A DNA stretch of 64,000 nucleotides from Pseudonocardia endophytica (lineage in GTDB: Bacteria > Actinomycetota > Actinomycetes > Mycobacteriales > Pseudonocardiaceae), in contig NZ_SMFZ01000002.1 in the NCBI RefSeq assembly GCF_004339565.1, forward strand, positions 3,286,001 to 3,350,000, written 5' to 3'. Within the stretch, counting starts at the first letter, position 1. Each line of letters opens with the position of its first letter. The notes under the pieces are model-generated. The model saw only the letters and a program-made list of their open reading frames with translations, searched no databases and was not told the origin of the DNA. A program made the translations under genes and the position numbers. Shown piece by piece: positions 1 to 8,637 of this stretch.

Positions 1-1
1 C

Positions 2-1186
2 ACGGCCGCGGACGTCCTGTACTCGTTCCGCCGGATCGCCGACCCGGCCACGACCGCGACGGCCGCGCAGCTCTACGCCGACGTCGACGTCACGGCCAGC
101 CGTGCGGTGTCCGACACCGACGTCGAGGTCGTGCTGGGGAACCCGAACTTCCTGTTCCCGCTGTCCTGGGGCGCGACCGGCACCGAGATCGTGCCGCAGG
201 GGACGACGTCGTTCGCGAACCCGGTCGGCACCGGACCGTTCCGGTACGTCTCGTTCTCGCCGGACGCGCCCGCGCGCTACCGCTCCTACGACGGCTACTG
301 GGGTGGCCCGCCGCCGTCGCCGGAGCTCGAGATCGTGCCGATCGCCGACGAGCAGGCCCGGCTCGGCGCGCTGCTCTCCGGCCAGGTCGCCTGCGTGTAC
401 GGGCTGGAGCCGGCCAGTGGCAGGCGGATCTCCGACGACGGCCGCGTGCGCCTGCTGGCCGCCGCGGACTCGAACCACCAGTACCTGTGCCTCAAGGTCG
501 ACCGGCCGCCGTTCTCCGACCCCCGGCTGCGCGACGCGGTCCGGTACGGGATCGACCGGGACGCGCTCGTCCGGGTCGTGCTTCTCGGTCGCGGCCGGGT
601 CGGCAACGACCTGCGCGGCCGCGGCGCGCAGTACTACGACGCCGGTATCCCGCAGGTCGTCCGCGACGTGGACCGGGCACGGTCGCTCGTCGACGCGGCC
701 GGTGCGCGGGGTCGCGAGGTCGAGCTGCTGGTGTCCACACTGGAGCCGACGTTCGTCCCGGCCGCCAGGCTGATCACCGAACAGCTCGCCGAGATCGGGC
801 TGCGCGCGACGACGCGGACCGTCCCCGCATCGGACTACTACGGCGAGGTCCGCCGCACCGGTGCCGCTGCCGCGACCAGCGGTGGTCGCCTCCCGATCCC
901 GGACTACGTGGGCCGCAAGCTCGTCACCTCCGGGACCGGCAACTTCACCGGCTGGAAGGACCCGGAGGTCGACCGCCTGTACACCCGTGCCGTGTCCACG
1001 ACCGACGAGGCCGCCCGCACGCAGGCGTTCGCCGACGTCCAGCGGAGGCTGCACGAGGCGTCCGGGAACATCGTGTGGGGAGTGGGGGACGCGCTGTCGG
1101 CGATCTCGGCCGACCTCACCGGAGTCCCGGACGCGGTTCCGAACACCGCCGACTGGGGTCGCTTCGACAAGGCCGTGCTCGGCTGA
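2..1186 (+). CDS. ABC transporter substrate-binding protein, family 5 (5' end outside window)
   Basis: This is the C-terminal part of an extracellular solute-binding protein of the peptide/nickel (DppA/NikA/CntA) family. The open frame runs from base 2 with no start codon, so the signal peptide and roughly the first 100 residues lie upstream. Family features are visible: the FPLSWG and GTGPFRYVSF segments and the VDRPPFSDPRLRDAVRYGIDR block typical of the peptide-binding lobe. It is a close paralogue of the complete binding protein at 5717-7228 and shares long stretches with it, such as VPQGTTSFANP and GALLSGQVA. It faces the importer operon tail to tail, and its own partners are not visible. 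The ligand cannot be read from the sequence. Confidence 0.9.
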   Translation, partial: TAADVLYSFRRIADPATTATAAQLYADVDVTASRAVSDTDVEVVLGNPNFLFPLSWGATGTEIVPQGTTSFANPVGTGPFRYVSFSPDAPARYRSYDGYWGGPPPSPELEIVPIADEQARLGALLSGQVACVYGLEPASGRRISDDGRVRLLAAADSNHQYLCLKVDRPPFSDPRLRDAVRYGIDRDALVRVVLLGRGRVGNDLRGRGAQYYDAGIPQVVRDVDRARSLVDAAGARGREVELLVSTLEPTFVPAARLITEQLAEIGLRATTRTVPASDYYGEVRRTGAAAATSGGRLPIPDYVGRKLVTSGTGNFTGWKDPEVDRLYTRAVSTTDEAARTQAFADVQRRLHEASGNIVWGVGDALSAISADLTGVPDAVPNTADWGRFDKAVLG

Positions 1187-1269
1187 CCGCGACCACACCC
1201 CCGCAGCCGACGGCCCCGGTGCCCGGCCGGCCCCGACCACCACGCCCGACGTTCGGGAAGAAGGGCGCC

Positions 1270-2619
1270 TCACCCTCCGGACATCGCGGGGCCGGTGGAG
1301 ACGACCCGGCCGCCGTCGAGCACGGTGACCTCGTCGGCGACCGAGGCGACGAGCGGCAGATCGTGGCTGACCAGCACGACCGTCGTACCGCGCTCGGCGC
1401 GCAGCGCGTCCAGGACGGCGAGCAGCTCGTCGCGGTGCGCCGCGTCGAGTGCCGACGTGATCTCGTCCCCGACGAGCACGGCCGGATCCGCGAGCAACGC
1501 CCGCGCGAGCGCCGCCCGTTGCAGCTGACCGCCGGAGAGCCCGGACGGCCGCCGCGCCGCCGTCGCCGCGTCGACACCGAGACGATCGAGGCGCGCGGTC
1601 GCCTCGTCCCGAGCGGACGCGGGAGCGACGCCGCGCAACAGCTCGGCGGGCCGGGCCACCTGGTCGAGCACCGGCTTGCGGCGCAGGAACGACGACCGGG
1701 CGTCCTGGTGCACGTACTGCACCAGCCTCCGCTGCGCGAGCGACCGTGCATCCGCCGTCGGCAGCACCTCGCCGTCGACGCTCACCGTCCCCGTCTCCGG
1801 CCGGACCAGCCCGGCCAGGCAGCGGGCCAGGGTGGTCTTCCCCGCTCCCGAGTGCCCGACGACCGCGTGCACGGTCCCCGGTCCGGCGGCCAGCGACACG
1901 TCGTCGAGGATCACCGCACCGCCCGGGGCCGCGACCCGCAACCCGATGACGGACAACCGGTCCGGCTCGCCGGCGGGCCGGTCCGGAACGCGGGACGGTA
2001 CGGCGGCCGCGTCCAGCACGGACGGTCCGCGGGCCACGACCCGCCCGGCCCGCAGGAGCACCGCGTCGTCGGCGAGCGCGCGGGCGACGGCGACGTCGTG
2101 GGTGAGCAGCACGATCGCCGTCCCGGTCCGGGCGAGCCCGGCCAGGTTCGCGACGACCTCGTCCGTCGTCGCCGGGTCGAGACCCGTCGTCGGCTCGTCG
2201 AGCACGAGCACGTCCGGCCCGACGACCAGTGCCATCGCCAACGCCGCCCGCTGCTGCTGCCCACCGGAGAGCTGGTGCGGGAACCGATGCGCCACAGCGC
2301 GTTCCAGACCGGCGAGATCCAGCGCGCGATCAACAGCGGCTCGGCCGGGGGCGAGCTCGCCGAGCACGCGGTCGACCCGACGCACCGGATCCAGCACGGC
2401 GCCCGGGTGCTGGGGGAGCAGAGCGACCCGGCCGGCGCGGACCTCGCCGCGCACGACCACGCCGGGTGCGGCGGCGCCCAGCAGCGCCGTCCCGAGCGTG
2501 CTCTTCCCGGAGCCGGACTCGCCGAGCACGGCCAGCACCCGGCCGGCGTCGAGATCCAGGTCGACGCCGTCGAGCAGGACGGCGGCACCGGCCGTCGCGC
2601 CCAGACCCCGGACCTTCAC
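1270..2619 (-). CDS. Fused double ABC ATPase of a peptide/nickel-type importer
   Basis: A 449-residue protein holding two complete ABC ATPase domains, equivalent to DppD plus DppF (or CntD plus CntF) in one chain. Domain 1 has Walker A GESGSGKS at about residues 33-40, then LSGGQQQR and VLVLDEPTTG. Domain 2 has Walker A GHSGAGKT, LSGGQLQR and VLVGDEITSALD, so its Walker B has G where L is usual. It would power import through the two permeases upstream. The GTG start at 2617-2619 overlaps the permease stop by 4 bases (GTGA), which favours it over the much longer open frame. It is the last gene of the importer operon. Each domain is short (about 220 residues) and lacks the usual long C-terminal oligopeptide extension. 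Confidence 0.9.
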   Translation of the reverse strand: MKVRGLGATAGAAVLLDGVDLDLDAGRVLAVLGESGSGKSTLGTALLGAAAPGVVVRGEVRAGRVALLPQHPGAVLDPVRRVDRVLGELAPGRAAVDRALDLAGLERAVAHRFPHQLSGGQQQRAALAMALVVGPDVLVLDEPTTGLDPATTDEVVANLAGLARTGTAIVLLTHDVAVARALADDAVLLRAGRVVARGPSVLDAAAVPSRVPDRPAGEPDRLSVIGLRVAAPGGAVILDDVSLAAGPGTVHAVVGHSGAGKTTLARCLAGLVRPETGTVSVDGEVLPTADARSLAQRRLVQYVHQDARSSFLRRKPVLDQVARPAELLRGVAPASARDEATARLDRLGVDAATAARRPSGLSGGQLQRAALARALLADPAVLVGDEITSALDAAHRDELLAVLDALRAERGTTVVLVSHDLPLVASVADEVTVLDGGRVVSTGPAMSGG

Positions 2620-3431
2620 GCCGCGACCTCGCCCGGGTCCAGCAGCTGGTCGACCAGCAGGTTGATCCCGGCGCACAGCGCGACGAGCAGCCCGGCGGGC
2701 ACGAGCAGCGCGGCAGGCGCCAGGTACAGCGACGACGTGTTCTGCTCGATCACCACCGCCCAGTCCGCCGTGTCCGGGTCCAGGCCGACGCCGAGGAAGT
2801 TCGCGCTCGCCAGCATCGCGAGCACGAGCACCGCCCTGGTGCCCGCGTCCACCGCGACCGGGCCGAGCGCCGCCCGTCCGGACTCCAGCAGGTGCACGCG
2901 CCACCACGGTTCGCCGGACAGCGTCATCGCCTCCAACGCGGGCCGCTGCGTCGGCGCGGCCGCGGCGCTGCGCACGAGCCGCACGACCGACGGCAGCTGG
3001 ACGAGCGCGACGGCCAGCACCAGCCAGACCACGCCGCGCCGCCCGGTCGCCGCGAGCACGAGCAGCAGCAGGAGCGACGGCAGGACCAGCAGCACGTCGA
3101 GCACCCGCAGCACGAACCCGTCGAGGCGACGGCGCCCGGTCGCCGCGAGCAGCAGCCCGATCGGCGTCCCGACGAGATAGGCGCACGCCAGCGCGCCCAC
3201 GGTGAGTGCGACGACCGTCGTGCCGCCGGTGAGCGCCAGCCCGGCGACGTCACGGCCGAGCGCGTCCGTGCCGAGCACGAACCCGTCGCCGGGCGGGAGC
3301 AGCGCGTCCGTCCCCGTCGGGGCGACGAGGCCGAGCGGTCCGACGAGCAGTGGGCCGGCGAGCGCCGCCAGCAGTGGGACCGCCGTGAGGACCACACCGA
3401 GCACGACGGCCGTGCGGGACCGGGCGCTCAC
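2616..3431 (-). CDS. ABC transporter permease (DppC/NikC-like)
   Basis: A 271-residue inner-membrane permease of the peptide/nickel importer family. The N-terminus carries one hydrophobic segment (VLGVVLTAVPLLAALAG) and then the family segment DALGRDVAGLALTGG, which marks the DppC type. Several more hydrophobic segments follow, including LDVLLVLPSLLLLLVLA; the cytoplasmic loop for ATPase contact sits around residues 150-185. The GTG start at 3429-3431 overlaps the stop of the upstream permease by 4 bases, so translation is coupled. With the neighbouring permease it forms the membrane pore. The substrate is unknown; peptides, nickel or a metal chelate are the usual choices for this family. Confidence 0.88.
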   Translation of the reverse strand: MSARSRTAVVLGVVLTAVPLLAALAGPLLVGPLGLVAPTGTDALLPPGDGFVLGTDALGRDVAGLALTGGTTVVALTVGALACAYLVGTPIGLLLAATGRRRLDGFVLRVLDVLLVLPSLLLLLVLAATGRRGVVWLVLAVALVQLPSVVRLVRSAAAAPTQRPALEAMTLSGEPWWRVHLLESGRAALGPVAVDAGTRAVLVLAMLASANFLGVGLDPDTADWAVVIEQNTSSLYLAPAALLVPAGLLVALCAGINLLVDQLLDPGEVAA

Positions 3432-4375
3432 GCGAGCACCGCTCGTTGCGGTGTCAGACGTGCGGACACGAGGTCGGCGACGAGGTTCACGCCGATCGTC
3501 GTGGCCGCGTACAGCAGCGCGTAGCCCTGCACGACAGGCAGATCCCGGGCGCCCACCGCCTCCACGAACCCGGACCCGACGCCGGGCAGCGCGAACAGCG
3601 CCTCGACGACGACCACGCCACCGAGCAGCGAGTCCACGATCCGGGCGAGCTGCTGGATCGACGGCAGCGCGGCACCGGGCAGCACGTGACGCAGCAGCAC
3701 GGTGCGCTCCGGCAGGCCGAGCCGTCGCAGGTGGACGACGTGCTCTGCGGTGTCGGTCGCGACCACCCCGACCCGGATCTGCCGGGCCAGCCGGCCGAGC
3801 TGGTTCGCGACGAGCACGACGACCGGCAGCACGAGCACCGCGGGTCCGAGGAACGCGCCACCCGCCGCCGTCGCGGGCAGCCAGGCGAGCTGCAGCGCGA
3901 ACACGCCGACCAGCACGAGCCCGAGCGCGAACTCCGGCACCGCCTGCAGGCCGACCAGCAGCCCGGTCAGCCCTCGGTCCACCGTGGAACCCGGACGCCT
4001 GCCGGCGACGGTCCCCGCGGCGAGCGCGAGCGGCACCAGCACGGCCAGCGACACGACGGTCAGCAGCGCCGTCACGCCCAGCCGGTCACCCACCTCGTCG
4101 ACGACGGGACGTCCGGTCACCAGCGACGTGCCGAGGTCGCCCTGCACGAGGCCGCCGAGCCAGGACACGAAGCGCTCGGTCAGGGGCCGGTCCAGGCCGA
4201 GCTGGGCCCGCAGCGTCGCGATCTGCTCGGCGGTGGCGTCCCGGCCGAGCACGATCTCCGCCGCGTCTCCCGGCAGCGACGAGGTCAGCAGGAACACGAT
4301 CACGGACACGGCCGCGAACTGGGCGAGTGCGACGGCCAGGCGGGCGACGGTCGGGCCGGCCGCGTGGCGGATCAC
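3428..4375 (-). CDS. ABC transporter permease (DppB/NikB-like)
   Basis: A 315-residue permease of the DppB type. The first membrane segment lies near residues 11-30 and is followed by the family motif SSLPGDAAEIVLG and the LRAQLGLDRPLTERFVSWLGGLVQGDLGTS block that DppB proteins carry before the second membrane segment. The later RIVDSLLGGVVVVEALFALPGVGSGFVEAVGARDLPVVQG-like region is the conserved ATPase-contact and exit segment. The chosen GTG start at 4373-4375 overlaps the MFS stop by 4 bases; a longer open frame upstream is out of frame with the MFS gene and looks spurious. It acts as a heterodimer with the next permease. Confidence 0.88.
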   Translation of the reverse strand: MIRHAAGPTVARLAVALAQFAAVSVIVFLLTSSLPGDAAEIVLGRDATAEQIATLRAQLGLDRPLTERFVSWLGGLVQGDLGTSLVTGRPVVDEVGDRLGVTALLTVVSLAVLVPLALAAGTVAGRRPGSTVDRGLTGLLVGLQAVPEFALGLVLVGVFALQLAWLPATAAGGAFLGPAVLVLPVVVLVANQLGRLARQIRVGVVATDTAEHVVHLRRLGLPERTVLLRHVLPGAALPSIQQLARIVDSLLGGVVVVEALFALPGVGSGFVEAVGARDLPVVQGYALLYAATTIGVNLVADLVSARLTPQRAVLA

Positions 4376-5676
4376 GACTCCGCCTCCGTGGTGCGACGAG
4401 CGGAGCTCCCGTGCTGCGGACCCGGGCGAGCGGGGTGTTCGTCCAGCGCGCCGCGGCGCTCCAGCGTCGCGACGACCGCCGCCCCGGCGAGCCCGACGGC
4501 GACCAGGACGGCGAACGGCACCCAGGGGACACCGGCCGAGCCGGACCAGCCGAGCAGCGCCCCGGTGGCCGGGTTCGTGCCGGCGACGGCGGCGGCCGAG
4601 ACCAGGTAGTACAGCCCGTAGTACGTCCCGGCCAGCCGCTCGCTGCCGACGACCGGCAGCAGCGCCATGTAGAACGGGTCGACGACGGCCATCCCGACCG
4701 TGAACAGCGCCGTCCCGACGAGTACGGGGACGACGGCGAGCGCTGCGCCGGGCGTCCAGTCGCCCGCGGGTGCGGTCGGGGACAGCGGTGCGGCGAGTGC
4801 GAGCGGTACGAACCCGGCACCCATCACGACGAGCCCGGCGGCCATCGACCGTCCGGCGCTCCAGCGGGCCCGGCACCAGGCGACGATCCGGACCTGGAAC
4901 AGCAGGCCGATCACCGTGGACAGCACGAACACCGCGGCCACCGCGCCCTCGACGCCGGTCACCCGTCGCGCCTCGATCGGGAGCGCCAGGTAGAGCTGGT
5001 TGTAGAGCACGAAGTACGTCGCGCCGCCCGCGGCGAACACCAGGAAACGGCGGTTCGCCAGCGCCTCGCCCCAGCTGCCCAGCACGCCACGCTCCGGGGG
5101 TGCGACCGGGCGGGCCGGCAGCGCGAACAGCTGGGCGAGCGTGAGCGCGGCGAACACGGCGCAGGCGACGAGCGCGGTCAGCCGGAAGTCCACGGCCAGC
5201 AGCGCAGCGCCGAGCAGCGGCCCGACGAGCATGCCGGCGTTCGCGAACACGTTGAACACGGCGAACACCTCGGCCCGCCGCGGACCGGCCTCGTGCGTGA
5301 GGTAGGTCCGGACGGCGGGGTTGAACGCCGCTCCGGCCAGTCCGGTGAGGACGGCCGCAGCGACGATCCCCGGCAGCGACTGCACGAGCCCGAGCAGCCC
5401 GAACGCGACGACCCGCAGCGCGCAGCCCGCGATGATCATCGGCCGGGGGCCGATCCGGTCCGCGGCCGAGCCGCCGACCAGGAACAGTCCCTGCTGGGAC
5501 AGGTTGCGCAGGGCCAGGACCAGCCCGATCGTCGCCGCCGCGTAGCCGAGGCTCCCGAGGTACACGGCCAGGAACGGGAGCACCAGGTAGAAGCCGGCGT
5601 TGATCCCGAACTGGTTGACGACCAACAGGCGCGCCGGGACGGACAGCGCACGGAACGACCCCAGCATCGAGGTCAT
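4372..5676 (-). CDS. MFS transporter inside the ABC importer operon
   Basis: A 434-residue major facilitator family protein with about 12 hydrophobic segments and the cytoplasmic loop GSAADRIGPRP between segments 2 and 3, the usual MFS motif A position. The ATG lies 40 bases downstream of the binding-protein gene, and its stop overlaps the first permease, so it sits between the binding protein and permeases of one operon. MFS exporters paired with a CntA-like importer are known from opine metallophore systems (CntE with CntABCDF), where the MFS protein exports the chelator and the ABC system takes back the metal complex. That role is an inference here; it could also be a drug or sugar exporter. 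Confidence 0.85.
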   Translation of the reverse strand: MTSMLGSFRALSVPARLLVVNQFGINAGFYLVLPFLAVYLGSLGYAAATIGLVLALRNLSQQGLFLVGGSAADRIGPRPMIIAGCALRVVAFGLLGLVQSLPGIVAAAVLTGLAGAAFNPAVRTYLTHEAGPRRAEVFAVFNVFANAGMLVGPLLGAALLAVDFRLTALVACAVFAALTLAQLFALPARPVAPPERGVLGSWGEALANRRFLVFAAGGATYFVLYNQLYLALPIEARRVTGVEGAVAAVFVLSTVIGLLFQVRIVAWCRARWSAGRSMAAGLVVMGAGFVPLALAAPLSPTAPAGDWTPGAALAVVPVLVGTALFTVGMAVVDPFYMALLPVVGSERLAGTYYGLYYLVSAAAVAGTNPATGALLGWSGSAGVPWVPFAVLVAVGLAGAAVVATLERRGALDEHPARPGPQHGSSARRTTEAES

Positions 5677-5716
5677 GTCATCACGATCGGGTAGTTGCGA
5701 TCAACTGGCGAAAGCG

Positions 5717-7228
5717 TCAGCCCAGCCGTGCCGTGTCGAACCGCGCCCACGCCGCCGTGTTCGGCCGTGCCGCATCGATCCCGGACAGCTCGGCCGCGAC
5801 GCCGACGTCCCAGTCCCGGCTCGCCCACACGAGCCCGCCGGACTCGCTCCGCAACAGCTCCTGGATACGCGTCAGCGCCGCCGTCCGGGCCGCCTCGTCC
5901 GGCGTACCGACGGCTGCGGCGTAGAGGCGGTCGATCTCCGGGCTGGTGAAGCCGGTGAACCGGTAGCTCGTCGCGGAGCTGACGATCCGGCGTCCGATGT
6001 AGTCCGGGATCGGCAGGGTGCCGGTGGACGTCTGGGAGAACACCCCGACCTTCTGGATCTGCTTGAAGTAGCCGTCCGACGGCAGCGTGCGCGGCGTGAC
6101 CCTCAGCCCGATCTCGGCGAGCTGCTGGGTGATCACGGCGGTGGCCGGGTCGAACGTCGGGTCGGCACCGCTCGACTGCAGCTCGACGGCCAGGCCCTGT
6201 GCCCCGGCCTGGCGCACGAGGTCCTGCGCCCGGGCCACATCGCGGCCGACCTGCGGGATCTGCGACGGGTAGTACTGCAGGTCCCGACCGAACATGTCGT
6301 TGCCGACCTGCCCGCGCCCGAGCAGGACGATCCGTACGAGCGCCTCGCGGTCCAGGCCGAGACGGACGGCCTCGCGCAGGCGCGGGTCGGTGAACGGCGG
6401 CCGGTCGACGCGCAGCGCGAGCGACTGGGTCGCTGCCGAGGGCGCGGACAGGACCCGGGTGCGGCTGTCGCGTTCCAGCCGGACCGCGCTGGGGGCGCGC
6501 AGGTCGTGCGCGTAGGCGACCTGACCGGACAGCAGCGCGCCGAGGCGGGCCTCCTCGTCCTGGATCGGCACGAACTCCAGCTCCGGCGACGGCGGCTTCC
6601 CGCCCCAGTACGCGTCGTTGGCGGCGTAGCGGGCCGGACCGCCCGGTGTGAACGACACGAACCGGAACGGGCCGGTACCGATCGGGTTCGCGAACGACGT
6701 CGTCCCCTGTGGAACGATCTCGGCTCCCGGCGCGCCCCAGGACAACGGGAACAGGAAGTTCGGGGCACCGAGCACGATCTCGAGCTCGGTGCCGGACACG
6801 GCACGGCTCGCGGCGAAGTCGACACCGCGGAACAGGGCGGCCGCGATGCCGGTCGTCGCCGGGTCCGCGATCCGGCGGAAGCTGTAGAGCACGTCCGCGG
6901 CCGTGAGCGGGCGACCGTCGTGGAACGCCGTGCGGCGCAGACGGATCCGCCACCGCTTGCCGGTCGCGTCCGGCTCCCACGACTCGGCCAGCCGCGGCTC
7001 GGCGGTCATCTGCTGCGACCACCCGGCCAGCGTGTCGAAGCAGGCCTTCGCCCGCGCCTGGTCGACGTAGAGCGGCAGGACGTGCGGGTCGAGCGTCTCC
7101 TTCGCGCCGCCGGAGGCGAACGCGACGCGCAGGGCCTCGCCGCCACCACCAGCGGGTCCGGCGCAGGCGGCGAGCGGCAGGGCAGCCGCCCCGAGCAGGA
7201 ACGTACGGCGTGACAGGGGGAGCGACAC
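5717..7228 (-). CDS. ABC transporter substrate-binding lipoprotein, family 5
   Basis: A 503-residue extracytoplasmic binding protein and first gene of the importer operon. The N-terminus has a twin-arginine-type signal (SRRTFLLGAAALPLA, Arg7-Arg8) and a lipobox LAAC with Cys22 as the probable lipidated residue, so it should be exported and membrane-anchored. The family-5 core follows: YSFRRIADP, GTGPFRFVSF, VDRPPFTDPRLREAVRLGLDR. Downstream genes are the MFS protein, two permeases and the fused ATPase. The ATG at 7226-7228 comes right before the signal peptide, so the start is secure. It is a paralogue of the truncated protein at 2-1186, in the opposite orientation. The ligand is unknown. Confidence 0.93.
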   Translation of the reverse strand: MSLPLSRRTFLLGAAALPLAACAGPAGGGGEALRVAFASGGAKETLDPHVLPLYVDQARAKACFDTLAGWSQQMTAEPRLAESWEPDATGKRWRIRLRRTAFHDGRPLTAADVLYSFRRIADPATTGIAAALFRGVDFAASRAVSGTELEIVLGAPNFLFPLSWGAPGAEIVPQGTTSFANPIGTGPFRFVSFTPGGPARYAANDAYWGGKPPSPELEFVPIQDEEARLGALLSGQVAYAHDLRAPSAVRLERDSRTRVLSAPSAATQSLALRVDRPPFTDPRLREAVRLGLDREALVRIVLLGRGQVGNDMFGRDLQYYPSQIPQVGRDVARAQDLVRQAGAQGLAVELQSSGADPTFDPATAVITQQLAEIGLRVTPRTLPSDGYFKQIQKVGVFSQTSTGTLPIPDYIGRRIVSSATSYRFTGFTSPEIDRLYAAAVGTPDEAARTAALTRIQELLRSESGGLVWASRDWDVGVAAELSGIDAARPNTAAWARFDTARLG

Positions 7229-7255
7229 CTGACGAACCTATCAGGTGTTCAGATC

Positions 7256-7726
7256 TCAGTCCGGGGACTCGGCGACCCCGCGCAGGCGCTCCAGACCCTT
7301 CTCGAAGTCCGGGCCGATCATCGAGTCCATGCTGGTGAACAGGCCCATCACCTTCGTCATGACGGTCGACGGGCCGGTCATCCGCCAGGTGACCTTCGTC
7401 CCCGGGCCGTCGGGCTCCAGCAGGAACACGGTCTCGCTGGAGGACCTGAACGGCTTCTCGAACCGCAGGTCGATCGTGACGTGCGTCGGCTCCTGGGCAC
7501 CGGTGATCTCCATCCGGCCCCGGCCCGCCTTGCGGTTGCCGGACCATGAGTAGACGGCGCCGGGGCCGGACTCGGCTCCCGAGTACTCGCGCGTCATGTC
7601 CGGGTCCATGCCCTCCCACGGCGACCAGTCGATCCAGCGGCGGAAGTCGGCGATGTGCGGGTAGACCTCCGGCGCCGGTGCCTGGATCGTCAGGGTGCGC
7701 TCGACGGTGTACGTGGACGGAGCCAT
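7256..7726 (-). CDS. SRPBCC family protein (polyketide cyclase/START-like)
   Basis: A 156-residue protein of the SRPBCC fold. The start YTVERTLTIQAPAPEVYPHIADFRRWIDWSPWEGMDP is the typical first strand plus helix pair, and GTKVTWRMTG is the central sheet motif. Such proteins bind hydrophobic ligands in a deep cavity. It ends 27 bases from the ABC lipoprotein gene and begins 38 bases after the hydrolase upstream, so it is probably the last gene of the monooxygenase operon rather than part of the importer. No catalytic residues can be assigned. The ATG is preceded by a GAGGAGAC-type ribosome binding sequence. Confidence 0.85.
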   Translation of the reverse strand: MAPSTYTVERTLTIQAPAPEVYPHIADFRRWIDWSPWEGMDPDMTREYSGAESGPGAVYSWSGNRKAGRGRMEITGAQEPTHVTIDLRFEKPFRSSSETVFLLEPDGPGTKVTWRMTGPSTVMTKVMGLFTSMDSMIGPDFEKGLERLRGVAESPD

Positions 7727-7764
7727 GGTCGTCTCCTCGGGGCGTCGGGATCTCGCCGCAGGGA

Positions 7765-8637
7765 CTAGGAGCGCTCGGCCACCGCGTTACCGAGGAACGT
7801 CCTGACGAGACCGGCGAACTCGTCGGCGCGTTCGATCTGCGGCATGTGTCCGGTCCCGCCGAACACGTGCGAGCGGGCGTGCGGGATCGCCGCGAGTGCC
7901 GTGCGCAGGTGCTTCGCCGGCAGGATCACGTCCCGCTCGCCCCAGACGATCAACGTCGGACGCGGGTGGCGGGTGACCTCGCGCAGCAGTGCCCAGCGCC
8001 ACCCGGGGCGTACCCCGCGGACCGTGCCCAGCTCCGTCGCGATCTCGGCGAACACGGCGGCGTGGTCCGCGTGCCTGGCCACCTCGAGGCCGTGCTCGAC
8101 CCGCTCGTCGGTGACGAACGCGTCGTCGACGAACAGGGCTCGCTCGGTACGACGGGCGGCGGCGCGGTCGATCGAGCGGAGCAGGTACGCGCCGAGGAAC
8201 GGCACGCCGAGGATCCGCAGCGCGGGTGTCACCTCGGAGCCGAAACCGGCCGGGTCGACCAGCGTGAGCGAGACGACCCGCTCCGGTCCCCGGGTGAGCA
8301 GCGTCAGCGCGACCGCCCCGCCGAGCGAGTTGCCCATCACGTGCAGCGGGCGGCGCTCGTCGATCGCGTCCAGCGTGCCGAGCACCCCGCCGGTCAGGGA
8401 GCGGATCGTCGCCGGGCCCGGCAGCCGGTCGGACAGGCCGAAGCCCGCGAGGTCGACGCTGATCACCCGGTAGCCGTCGGAGAGCAGGTCGTGTTGCGCG
8501 GACCAGTCCTCCAGGCTGCGCCCGATGCCGTGCAGCAGCAGGACCGGTGGCGCGTCCGGAGAACCGCTGGTGCGCACGCGTATCCGGGCGCCGGAGACGC
8601 GGACCTCGCGCAGGCCCTCGTCGACGGCGACGGTCAC
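7765..8637 (-). CDS. Alpha/beta hydrolase (LipR-like position in the monooxygenase operon)
   Basis: A 290-residue alpha/beta hydrolase. It shows the oxyanion HGIGRS segment, the nucleophile elbow GNSLGG, an acid-bearing WGERDVILPAKH block and a late catalytic His in GGTGHMPQIE. The GTG start at 8635-8637 overlaps the SDR stop by 4 bases; the longer open frame upstream lies in the wrong frame of the SDR gene. It may hydrolyse the ester formed by the Baeyer-Villiger enzyme two genes upstream, a common functional pairing, but that is inferred from context. In Mycobacterium tuberculosis the mymA operon likewise places a hydrolase (LipR) beside the monooxygenase. Confidence 0.9.
   Translation of the reverse strand: MTVAVDEGLREVRVSGARIRVRTSGSPDAPPVLLLHGIGRSLEDWSAQHDLLSDGYRVISVDLAGFGLSDRLPGPATIRSLTGGVLGTLDAIDERRPLHVMGNSLGGAVALTLLTRGPERVVSLTLVDPAGFGSEVTPALRILGVPFLGAYLLRSIDRAAARRTERALFVDDAFVTDERVEHGLEVARHADHAAVFAEIATELGTVRGVRPGWRWALLREVTRHPRPTLIVWGERDVILPAKHLRTALAAIPHARSHVFGGTGHMPQIERADEFAGLVRTFLGNAVAERS

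Noticed and set aside
487..3180. Very long plus-strand frame opposite the ABC ATPase and permease genes
   Set aside because: It is Arg/Pro-rich shadow sequence of real genes on the other strand; no domain is readable. Similar long shadows at 3202-5694, 15780-18140 and the upstream half of 42777-45947 were dropped for the same reason.
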